Source of the DNA: Streptomyces ochraceiscleroticus
GTDB lineage: Bacteria > Actinomycetota > Actinomycetes > Streptomycetales > Streptomycetaceae
DNA length: 64,000 bases
NCBI RefSeq assembly: GCF_000720485.1
Contig: NZ_JOAX01000013.1
Span: 248,001 to 312,000 of the forward strand
Reading direction: 5' to 3'
Position 1 is the stretch's first letter. Each line of letters opens with the position of its first letter. The translations under genes were made by a program, and so were the position numbers. Under the pieces are notes generated by a model. That model made no database searches. It saw only the letters and a program-made list of their open reading frames with translations, and was not told the DNA's origin. Below are positions 57,508 through 64,000 of the stretch, one piece after another.

Positions 57508-58304
57508 ACCGACCCGCCTCCCGCCGTACGACGCACACCGCACGCCCCAGCCGCCCGACCGGAAGAGCCCGCTCCATGCCCCTGCTGCGCGATGACGCCC
57601 TGTCCGCCGCGTTCGACCACGCCGCCGCCACCTACGACCGGCTGACCGCGGCCAACCCCGGCTACCACGCGCATCTGCGGCGCTCGGCGCGGCGGCTCGG
57701 GCTGCCCGCCGCGGGACGCCGGCTGCGCCTGCTGGATCTGGGCTGCGGCACCGGCGCGTCGACGGCCGCGCTCCTCGCGGCGGCCCCGCACGCCGAGATC
57801 GTGGCGGTGGACGCCTCCGCCGGGATGCTCGACCGGGCCCGCGCCAAGGCATGGCCGCACAACGTCTCGTTCGTGCACGCGCCGGCGGAACGGCTCGAAG
57901 AGGCCGGTGTCACCGGGCCGTTCGACGCGGTCTTCGCCGCGTACCTGGTCCGCAACGTGGCCGACCCCGACGCGCTCCTCACCGCCGTACGCGGCCTGCT
58001 CGTACCGGGCGGGCGGATCGCGGTGCACGAATACGCCCTCGGCGGCCGGGCCGTGGACCGTGCGGTGTGGACCGCGGTCTGCCGTGGCGTGGTCCTGCCC
58101 GCGGGGCGCCTCGCGGGCGACGGGGAGCTGTACCGTCATCTGTGGCGCAGCGTCGTGGAGTTCGACACCGCCCCCGACTTCGGCCGCCGGATGGCGCGGG
58201 CCGGGTTCGACCGGGTGCGGATCCTGCCGCTGCCCGGCTGGCAGACCGGCATCACGCACACCGTGGTCGCGACGGCCCCGGGGACGAGGGAGGCGGCCGC
58301 ATGA
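57504..58304 (+). CDS. crtT: SAM-dependent methyltransferase of the carotenoid cluster
   Basis: A 266-residue protein from GTG 57504, overlapping the crtY stop as GTGA; an ATG at 57576 (MPLLRDDALSAAFDHAAAT) is an alternative. The class I methyltransferase motifs are present: LRLLDLGCGTGASTAALLAA, AEIVAVDASAGMLDRARAKA, PFDAVFAAYLVRNVADPDAL and the late GGRIAVHEYALGG. The ubiE/COQ5-like pattern fits CrtT, found between crtY and crtU in Streptomyces. The exact substrate in carotenoid modification is unclear; a role in methylation of a carotenoid or quinone is inferred from location. Confidence 0.88.
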   Translation: MNRPASRRTTHTARPSRPTGRARSMPLLRDDALSAAFDHAAATYDRLTAANPGYHAHLRRSARRLGLPAAGRRLRLLDLGCGTGASTAALLAAAPHAEIVAVDASAGMLDRARAKAWPHNVSFVHAPAERLEEAGVTGPFDAVFAAYLVRNVADPDALLTAVRGLLVPGGRIAVHEYALGGRAVDRAVWTAVCRGVVLPAGRLAGDGELYRHLWRSVVEFDTAPDFGRRMARAGFDRVRILPLPGWQTGITHTVVATAPGTREAAA

Positions 58305-59851
58305 GGACGGACGGTACGGCCCCGCGGCGCGGGCGGGACCGGCGGGCGCGGGTGGTCCCGGCCCCGCGCGGCCTCCGGCGGGTCACGGAAGCGGCGCCGC
58401 ACGTGGCGGTGGCGGGCGGCGGCATCGCCGGGCTCGCGGCGACGACGGCGCTGGTGGAGCGCGGTGTGCGGGTCACGCTGTACGAGCGGGAGCCGGTGCT
58501 CGGCGGGCGGCTGGCCGGGTGGCGCACCCAGCTCGCCGACGGCTCGGCGGTGACCATGAGCCGCGGCTTCCACGCCTTCTTCCGGCAGTACTACAACCTG
58601 CGCGGACTGCTGCGCCGCGCGGCCCCGTCCCTCGGGATGCTCACCGGGCTGCCGGACTATCCGCTCCAGCACAGCAGCGGCACCCGCGACGGCTTCGCCT
58701 GGGTGCCGCGCACGCCTCCGTGGAGCGCCCTGGGCTTCGTCGCGCTCAGCCCCACCTTCGGCTGGCGGGACCTGCTGCGGATGAACGCCGGGGCCGCGCT
58801 CCCGCTGCTGGACGTGCGCGTACCGCAGGTGTACGAGCGCCTGGACCGCATCAGCGCGTATGACTTCCTCGCCCGCATCCGCTTCCCCGAGGCGGCCCAT
58901 CACCTGGCGTTCGAGGTGTTCTCGCGGAGCTTCTTCGCCGACCCGCGCGAACTGTCCGCCGCCGAGCTGGCCCTGATGTTCCACATCTACTTCCTCGGCT
59001 CCAGCGAGGGCCTCCTCTTCGACGTCCCCGACGAACCGTACCCGCAGGCGCTGTGGGAGCCGCTGGCCCGGTACGTACAGGAACGCGGCGCCGAGATCCG
59101 TACCGGTACACCGGTGGAGAGCGCCGTCCCCACGCCCGGCGGCGGGCTGCGCGTCACCGCCGACGGCTCCGGGCAGCACCACGACGCGCTGGTCCTGGCG
59201 CTGGACGGCGGTGGGCTGCGGCAGGTCGTGGCAGCGTCGCCGGGTCTCGGCGACGAGCGGTGGCGGTCCCGCATCGCCCGGCTGCGGAACGCGCCACCGT
59301 TCCTGGTGTCCCGGCTCTGGCTGGACCGGCCGGTGGCCGCCGACCGGCCCGGCTTCCTCGGCACCAGCGGGTACGGCCCGCTGGACAACGTCAGTGTGCT
59401 GGAGCGCTGGGAGGGCGAGGCGGCGCGCTGGGCCGGGCGCACCGGCGGTTCGGTGGTCGAGCTGCACGCGTACGCCGTCGACCCCGGCGTGGACCGCATG
59501 GCCGAACAGGACCGGCTGCTGGCCCAGTTGCACCGCGTCTATCCGGAGACACGGGACGCGAAAGTCGTCGACGAACGCCACGAGTGGCGCGCGGACTGCC
59601 CGCTCTTCCCGGTGGGCGGCTTCGCCGACCGCCCGACCGTCCACACCCCCGATCCGGCCGTCGTCGTGGCGGGCGACCTGGTCCGTACGGACCACCCCGT
59701 GGCCCTCATGGAGCGCGCAGCGACGACAGGCTTCCTCGGGGCCAATGCTCTGCTGGCCCGCTGGGGCGTGGCGGGCCAGACTCTGTGGACCGTCCCGGAA
59801 CAGGGCCGCTCGGCCCCCCTTCGTGCGCTGTCGCGCCTGGCGGACCGGTAG
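58301..59851 (+). CDS. crtU: Beta-carotene desaturase/methyltransferase (isorenieratene synthase type)
   Basis: A 516-residue FAD enzyme from ATG 58301, overlapping the crtT stop. After a basic leader it has the flavin-binding motif VAVAGGGIAGLAATTALVER and LYEREPVLGGRLAGWRTQLA. The region MSRGFHAFFRQYYNLRGLLR is typical of CrtU, and the C-terminal VVVAGDLVRTDHPVALMERA then TTGFLGANALLARWG closes the amine-oxidase fold. CrtU converts beta-ionone rings to aromatic rings (isorenieratene) by desaturation with methyl transfer. A short GC-rich direct repeat and a terminator follow. Confidence 0.93.
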   Translation: MRTDGTAPRRGRDRRARVVPAPRGLRRVTEAAPHVAVAGGGIAGLAATTALVERGVRVTLYEREPVLGGRLAGWRTQLADGSAVTMSRGFHAFFRQYYNLRGLLRRAAPSLGMLTGLPDYPLQHSSGTRDGFAWVPRTPPWSALGFVALSPTFGWRDLLRMNAGAALPLLDVRVPQVYERLDRISAYDFLARIRFPEAAHHLAFEVFSRSFFADPRELSAAELALMFHIYFLGSSEGLLFDVPDEPYPQALWEPLARYVQERGAEIRTGTPVESAVPTPGGGLRVTADGSGQHHDALVLALDGGGLRQVVAASPGLGDERWRSRIARLRNAPPFLVSRLWLDRPVAADRPGFLGTSGYGPLDNVSVLERWEGEAARWAGRTGGSVVELHAYAVDPGVDRMAEQDRLLAQLHRVYPETRDAKVVDERHEWRADCPLFPVGGFADRPTVHTPDPAVVVAGDLVRTDHPVALMERAATTGFLGANALLARWGVAGQTLWTVPEQGRSAPLRALSRLADR

Positions 59852-59920
59852 ACGCGACCCGCGACGGGACCGCGACCGCGACGGGACCGCGACGGGACCG
59901 CGACCGGGCACGGGACCGTT
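59852..59920. repeat. GC-rich short direct repeats after crtU
   Basis: The unit GCGACGGGACC and its shortened form GCGACC are repeated several times head to tail just after the crtU stop. It looks like slippage-generated sequence with no clear function. Confidence 0.7.
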
Positions 59921-59961
59921 CGCGCGGGCCGCGCCCCGGGGGACCGTACGGTCCGCGGGAC

Positions 59962-59996
59962 GGGCTGCGCGCCGAGGAGGGACGGGCGCGCAGCCC
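59962..59996. terminator. Hairpin between convergent crtU and Rieske genes
   Basis: GGGCTGCGCGCC (59962-59973) pairs with GGCGCGCAGCCC (59985-59996) around an 11-base loop. It lies between the two convergent arms and can stop transcription from both sides. A 14-bp palindrome GGACCGTACGGTCC (59941-59954) is just to the left. Confidence 0.8.
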
Positions 59997-60009
59997 CGGG
60001 GAGGCGGCC

Positions 60010-61041
60010 TCAGCCCGGGAAGCGGCCCGTGCTGCGGAGGGTCCAGCGGCGTTCGGCGTAGGCGAGGTCGTCGCGCCAGAGGCGGCCGGCGGCGGCGCGC
60101 ATCAGGGGGCGGAGCACCGGGGCCGCGGCGCGGGCAACGGCGAAGCCGGGGCGGTCGGAGGCGGCGACGACGGCTTCGACGACGGCGGTGCGCGGCCGGC
60201 CGCGGGCATCCGTGCCGAGCGGCGTGGCGTGCGTCTCGACCACCGAGCCCCGGCCCTCGCCTTCCATGATGTGCATGACGACCGTGCGGGGTTCGGGAGC
60301 GGTGAAGACCGCGCGGACCGGGACCACGGCGCGCCCGGCGACCTTGAAGGACACGTCCACGGCGAAGCCGTCCCGCTCGGCCGCGTCCGCGCCCTCGCCC
60401 TCGGGGGTGTTGACGACGGTGAGGTCGACGAAGGAGTACGGGTGGAACCACGCGCCGTGCCAGGGGTCGAGCCGGTTGGCGACCACGTCGTCCGGCTCGC
60501 AGGTGCCGACGCCCGTGTAGACCGCCGCAACGGCCGTCGCGGGGTCGGGCCGGGCCGGGAGGACCGGCCGTTCGCTCGGCTCTTCCCCGCCGGCGCGGTC
60601 CAGCCGTACCCAGGCAAGCACCCCGTCGTCGTACGCCGGGAAGGGCTCCCAGCCGGCGAACGGCTCGCCGTCCAGGGCGAGTCCGTGCCAGTGGCAGATC
60701 AGGGTGCCGCAGCGCACCGGGCTGTCCTTCAGCGGTGCCCCGAGGTGCGGGCAGGCGCCGGGGCCCGCCCGGAGCCGGCCCTCCGCGTCCCGCCAGAGCA
60801 CGACCTCGGTACCGGCGACGGTCCGGCCGTGGGGGCGGCCGGGGCGGATGTCGCGGGCGGCGCCGACGACGTACCAGTTGCCCGACGGCCGGGCGAGCGC
60901 CCGCTTCAAGGCGTCGGCGATCAGGCCCGGTTTGGCCTCCCGCCAGGTGGGGCGCTGCCGCTCCCAGGGGACGGGGTTCCGGCGCAGGCGCAGGGGGTAG
61001 CGGCCACGCTTGCCGAACGGGTCACCGGTGCCGACGGTCAT
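60010..61041 (-). CDS. Rieske 2Fe-2S protein of the carotenoid cluster (DUF5914-type)
   Basis: A 343-residue protein from ATG 61041, which overlaps the crtB stop as ATGA. The Rieske cluster motifs are [10 protein letters not shown] (C-x-H) and CHWHGLAL (C-x2-H) near residues 95-120, inside a domain starting [20 protein letters not shown]. The C-terminal two thirds ([40 protein letters not shown]) resemble DUF5914 and contain His/Asp-rich stretches that may hold a mononuclear iron, as in Rieske oxygenases. It occupies the place of the crtV gene in the classic crtE-I-B-V arm. Its reaction is unproven; hydroxylation or desaturation of a carotenoid is likely. Confidence 0.88.
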   Translation of the reverse strand: MTVGTGDPFGKRGRYPLRLRRNPVPWERQRPTWREAKPGLIADALKRALARPSGNWYVVGAARDIRPGRPHGRTVAGTEVVLWRDAEGRLRAGPGACPHLGAPLKDSPVRCGTLICHWHGLALDGEPFAGWEPFPAYDDGVLAWVRLDRAGGEEPSERPVLPARPDPATAVAAVYTGVGTCEPDDVVANRLDPWHGAWFHPYSFVDLTVVNTPEGEGADAAERDGFAVDVSFKVAGRAVVPVRAVFTAPEPRTVVMHIMEGEGRGSVVETHATPLGTDARGRPRTAVVEAVVAASDRPGFAVARAAAPVLRPLMRAAAGRLWRDDLAYAERRWTLRSTGRFPG

Positions 61042-62039
61042 CGGGCCACCTTCTGCTGCGAGTAGCGGGTCACGCCGAGCGGGACGGGCGGCGGGTGCCG
61101 GTCGTGGGCGGCACGCGCACGGGCGGCGGTCACCTGGGCCAGGCCCTGCAGCGCGACGGCCGCGCGGCGCCGGCGCGGCACCACCGCGCGGCGGTGCAGG
61201 ACGGCGTACCCGTCGTCCCGCACGGCGTCGAGGATGCCACCGTAGAGGACGAAGGCCGTACGGATGCACGGCCGGGAGACCGGGGCGAGCATGGGCAGGC
61301 CGGGTGCGGCCTGCCGGTAGACGCCGCGGGTCAGTCCTGCCGCGGCGTGCAGGGCCTCGGTGATGCGCGGGTCGCGGCGGCCGGTGGCCCGGCTCCAGAG
61401 GAGCAGTTCGCGGTCGACGCCGTGCGCGGCGAGCAGGTCGGCCGGGAGGTAGACGCGGCCGCGGTCGAGGTCTTCGCCGACGTCTCGCAGGAAGTTGGTG
61501 AGCTGGAAGGCGATGCCCAGGGCCGCGGCGTGCGGTTCGGCCGTCTCGCGCGGGACGACCGTGCCGAGTACGGGCAGCATCTGCAGGCCGATCACCGCGG
61601 CCGAGCCGTGCATGTAGCGGCGCAGGTCCGCCAGGGTCGGGTAGTCGGTGACCACCAGGTCGGACCGCATGGAGGCCATGAAGTCGGTGAAGTGGCGGTG
61701 GTCGATGCCGTAGCGGGCGGCGGTGTGGGCGAGCGCCCGTACCACCGGCTCGGGGCTGTCGCCGTGCCGCAGTCCGCTCTCCAGCCGCCGCTGCAGCAGG
61801 TCCAGGGCGTGCCGGCGGTCCGCGGTGGTGGCCCGGTCGTCCAGGTCGTCGACGATGTCGTCGGCCCAGCGGGCGAAGCCGTACAGGGCGTGCACGGCGG
61901 GCCGGTGCTCCGGCGGCAGCAACCGGGTGGCGAGGAAGTAGGTCTTGCCGTGCCGGGCGTTGAGCGCGCGGCAGCGGGTGTAGGCGGTGCGCAGGGCGGG
62001 GTCGGTGATGCCCGCCGCGTCCAGTTCGCGGTCGGTCAT
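61038..62039 (-). CDS. crtB: Phytoene synthase
   Basis: A 333-residue protein from ATG 62039 ([20 protein letters not shown]), overlapping the crtI stop as ATGA. The two aspartate-rich motifs that bind Mg-diphosphate are clear: [16 protein letters not shown] and [20 protein letters not shown]. The pattern [20 protein letters not shown] near residue 35 is also conserved. CrtB joins two geranylgeranyl diphosphate molecules into phytoene, the first committed step of C40 carotenoids. It is the second gene of the minus-strand arm crtI-crtB-Rieske. Confidence 0.96.
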   Translation of the reverse strand: MTDRELDAAGITDPALRTAYTRCRALNARHGKTYFLATRLLPPEHRPAVHALYGFARWADDIVDDLDDRATTADRRHALDLLQRRLESGLRHGDSPEPVVRALAHTAARYGIDHRHFTDFMASMRSDLVVTDYPTLADLRRYMHGSAAVIGLQMLPVLGTVVPRETAEPHAAALGIAFQLTNFLRDVGEDLDRGRVYLPADLLAAHGVDRELLLWSRATGRRDPRITEALHAAAGLTRGVYRQAAPGLPMLAPVSRPCIRTAFVLYGGILDAVRDDGYAVLHRRAVVPRRRRAAVALQGLAQVTAARARAAHDRHPPPVPLGVTRYSQQKVAR

Positions 62040-63604
62040 GCCGTGCTCTCTTTCGTGGCGGAGTGCTCGGCCGGGGCCGGGGCCGGGGCGGGGACTTGGG
62101 CCCGGCCGGTGGCGGGGCGCCGGGGGCGCATCCCGGTGACGCGGGCGGCGGCGAGCTTTCCGGAGATCAGGACGGTCGGCACGCCGACGCCCGGGGTGGT
62201 GCCGCAGCCGGCGAGTACGGCGTTCTCGGTGCCGCGGACGAGGTTGCGCGGCCGGAACGGGCCGGTCTGGGCGAAGGTGTGGGCGGCGGAGAAGGGAGTG
62301 CCCGCCGCGTGTCCTTCGGCGCTCCAGTCCGCCGGGGTGACCAGGCACTCCTCCTCGATGGCGGCGCCCAGCCCTGGGAGTCCGCGCCGCTCCAGCTCGC
62401 GGAGGAGGGCGTCGCGGTACCGGGGCGCGAGGTCCCGCCAGGCGTGCGCGTCGGGGCCGAGTGCGGTGTTCGGGCAGGGCGCGAGGATGTAGTGCAGGTG
62501 GCGCCCTGGGGGTGCGAGCGAGGGATCGGTGGCGGTGGGCCGGGTGATGAGCAGGGAGGGGTCGCTCATCAGGCTCCCGGTCCGCGTCAGTTCCTCGAAG
62601 GTGGTCCGCCACGCGGCGCCGAAGGAGAGGGTGTGGTGACCGAGGTCCGGCCAGGTGCGGTCGGTGCCGGCGTGCAGGACGACGGCGGAGGGCGAGTGGC
62701 GCAGTGGCAGGGGGCGGCGCGGCCGGTGGCCGAGCAGGCGGTAGGTGACGGGCAGGTCGGGGGTGAGCACGACGGCGTCGCAGGGGATGCGGTCCTGCGC
62801 TGTGACCACCGCCCGTACGCGGTCGCCGGACCGCTCCAAGCCGGTGACGTCGCATCCGTAGCGGAACTCTGCACCGGCGTCGGCGGCCGCGTCCGCCATG
62901 GCCTGCGGCAGGGCGTGCATCCCGCCGCGCGGGAAGTACACGCCGGCCACGGTGTCCATGTACGTGATGACGGCGTAGGCGGCGAGGGCCCGGGCGGGCG
63001 GCACCCCGGCGTACAGGGCCTGGAAGGAGAAGACCCGGCGCAGCCGCTCGTCGGTGAGGAACCGCCCGATGCGGGCGTCGAGGCGGCCGAAGCCGCCGAG
63101 CGCGGCGAGCCGGGCCAGGTCCGGGGTGAGGAGCTCCAGGGGCGAGTCGAAGTTGGCGTCGATGAAGCGGCGCATCTGGGCCGCGTAGATGCGTTCCAGC
63201 CAGTGGCGCAGCCGCCGGTAGCCGGCCGCTTCGCCGGCCCCGGCGAACCGCTCGACCTCGGCCTCCATGGCATCGGCCCGTGTGTGCACATCGAGCCGGC
63301 TGCCGTCGGCGAACCGCGCGTGGTAGGCGGGGTGCAGCGGGACGAGGTCGACGCGGTCGCGCAGCGCGTCGCCGACCGCGGCGAAGGCATCGTCGGCGAG
63401 GTCGGGCATGGTCAGGACGGTCGGTCCGGTGTCGATGCGGTAGCCGCCGCGGTCCAGCCGCCCGGCCCGGCCGCCGGGCAGCGCGTGGCGTTCGACGACG
63501 GTCACCCGCCGGCCCGCGCCGAGCAGGTGCAGCGCCGCGGACAGGCCGGCGAGTCCCGCCCCGACCACCACGACGTGGTCCGTGGGTCCCTTGAGAGCTT
63601 TCAT
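62036..63604 (-). CDS. crtI: Phytoene desaturase
   Basis: A 522-residue protein from ATG 63604 ([20 protein letters not shown]); AGAGG lies about 8 bases upstream. An in-frame extension to ATG 63835 exists but lacks family similarity. It has the FAD motif [20 protein letters not shown] then [40 protein letters not shown] and [20 protein letters not shown] in the middle, and the C-terminal [21 protein letters not shown] proline/alanine-rich tail follows. CrtI adds four double bonds to phytoene, yielding lycopene. It is the first gene of the minus-strand arm. Confidence 0.96.
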   Translation of the reverse strand: MKALKGPTDHVVVVGAGLAGLSAALHLLGAGRRVTVVERHALPGGRAGRLDRGGYRIDTGPTVLTMPDLADDAFAAVGDALRDRVDLVPLHPAYHARFADGSRLDVHTRADAMEAEVERFAGAGEAAGYRRLRHWLERIYAAQMRRFIDANFDSPLELLTPDLARLAALGGFGRLDARIGRFLTDERLRRVFSFQALYAGVPPARALAAYAVITYMDTVAGVYFPRGGMHALPQAMADAAADAGAEFRYGCDVTGLERSGDRVRAVVTAQDRIPCDAVVLTPDLPVTYRLLGHRPRRPLPLRHSPSAVVLHAGTDRTWPDLGHHTLSFGAAWRTTFEELTRTGSLMSDPSLLITRPTATDPSLAPPGRHLHYILAPCPNTALGPDAHAWRDLAPRYRDALLRELERRGLPGLGAAIEEECLVTPADWSAEGHAAGTPFSAAHTFAQTGPFRPRNLVRGTENAVLAGCGTTPGVGVPTVLISGKLAAARVTGMRPRRPATGRAQVPAPAPAPAEHSATKESTA

Positions 63605-63851
63605 CGGCCGCCTCTCGTCGCATCCGGGAAATGAGGCACCACGTGATTCGGTGCGGGCACGCTCTTCGGATGCGGCGAGCGTACTTTCCCTTTTGCCCGG
63701 AGCGGCTGCTTCCCTCCGATATGCGACAGGTTTCGCGACGCACGCGGCCGGGCGGCGCAGCAGCTCCTCCAACCAGAGCAACATCTCTTCCACGACGCCG
63801 CACTGATCGGACACACCACAATCGACACTGGTCATTAGACACCGCCCTCCA

Positions 63852-64000
63852 TCACCAGGCCCCCGGCGTCGACCGCCCAGCGCCCGGCGCCACGATCTCG
63901 GTGCCGTCCAGGAGCAGTTCACCGCCGACACGGGCGTTCTTCAGTTCCAGGATTCCTTCGAGCGCCGAACGCTGCAGGTCCAGACGGCCATCGATACGTG
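63852..64000 (-). pseudogene. Fragment of a beta-helix (pentapeptide-like) protein at the right edge
   Basis: The minus strand reads RIDGRLDLQRSALEGILELK, then NARVGGELLLDGTEIVAPG and stops at 63852. The DL-x5-L repeats with ADG/GEL turns resemble large actinobacterial beta-helix proteins often annotated as oxidoreductases. The expected continuation, [15 protein letters not shown], is in the next frame and ends at a TAA near 63837. So the gene, entering from beyond the window, is truncated and frameshifted here, in the place where crtE might be expected. Confidence 0.45.

Noticed and set aside
56122..57852. Long minus-strand open frame across crtY and crtT
   Set aside because: It is the mirror of high-GC coding sequence on the plus strand; its translation is Arg/Gly-rich without domains.
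58136..60451. 771-codon minus-strand frame opposite crtU
   Set aside because: It lies antisense to a clear crtU gene and has low-complexity composition, with no ribosome site.
63605..63835. N-terminal extension of crtI to the ATG at 63835
   Set aside because: The added 77 residues have no similarity to phytoene desaturases, which begin close to the FAD motif, and they would span the promoter region.

Overview
The window is very GC-rich, uses GTG and TTG starts freely, and has many 4-bp ATGA/GTGA gene overlaps. It also carries an AfsR/DnrI-type SARP regulator, an HSP18-type regulator, ANTAR and STAS proteins, DUF2267 and DUF6247 proteins and an actinobacterial-type carotenoid (crt) cluster. 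Together these point to a Streptomyces chromosome. The many decayed genes and IS relics suggest an accessory region such as a chromosome arm; that placement is inference.

Layout. 0-3 kb: a STAS protein, then a membrane desaturase with its own ferredoxin-reductase electron donor. 4.2-5.7 kb: a three-gene operon (small protein, sigma factor, helical protein) joined by 4-bp overlaps. 5.8-9.6 kb: a stress module with a MerR-like regulator, a DUF3662 protein, an HSP18 regulator divergent from a small heat-shock protein, and two DUF2267 proteins. 10-14 kb: HxlR/MFS divergent pair, a VWA protein and small hypotheticals. 14.7-17.8 kb: a mobile-element scar zone with ISL3 and IS5 relics, long inverted arms around a SnoaL/TetR pair with twin operators, and a broken immunity-like gene. 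17.8-20.4 kb: STAS-ANTAR protein, winged-helix regulator and two SRPBCC proteins. 20.6-24.9 kb: a putative catabolic operon (deacetylase, Asp/Glu-racemase-like enzyme, MFS transporter) divergent from a GntR regulator with two palindromic sites. 25-28.6 kb: lipase, SDR and LysR genes. 28.6-32.1 kb: a second, decayed copy of sequences from 5.8-6.7 kb, surrounding a cold-shock protein and a DEAD-box helicase.

33-43.4 kb is the most interesting part. Three overlapping small genes precede an orphan response regulator that lacks the phospho-acceptor Asp. A lipase follows, then what looks like a RiPP locus: a cytosolic-type S8 protease, a free-standing propeptide-like protein encoded divergently from it, a B12-binding radical SAM protein of the RiPP-maturation type, a 108-aa candidate precursor, and a 958-aa SARP/NB-ARC/TPR activator upstream on the same strand. 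43.8-52.6 kb holds an ArsR gene behind an 18-bp perfect palindrome plus a membrane M23 peptidase, hydrolases, a SUKH-type protein, IS21 relics, an EF-hand protein, and an HxlR regulator beside a hydrolase/NTF2-like operon. 53-56 kb is rich in frameshifted and truncated genes around a secreted polysaccharide-lyase-like protein.

56.3-63.6 kb is a carotenoid cluster in two convergent arms: crtY-crtT-crtU (plus strand) and crtI-crtB-Rieske protein (minus strand). It would convert GGPP through phytoene and lycopene to beta-carotene and then an aromatic isorenieratene-type carotenoid. The usual crtE (GGPP synthase) is not found immediately upstream of crtI; a fragment of an unrelated beta-helix-type protein is there instead.
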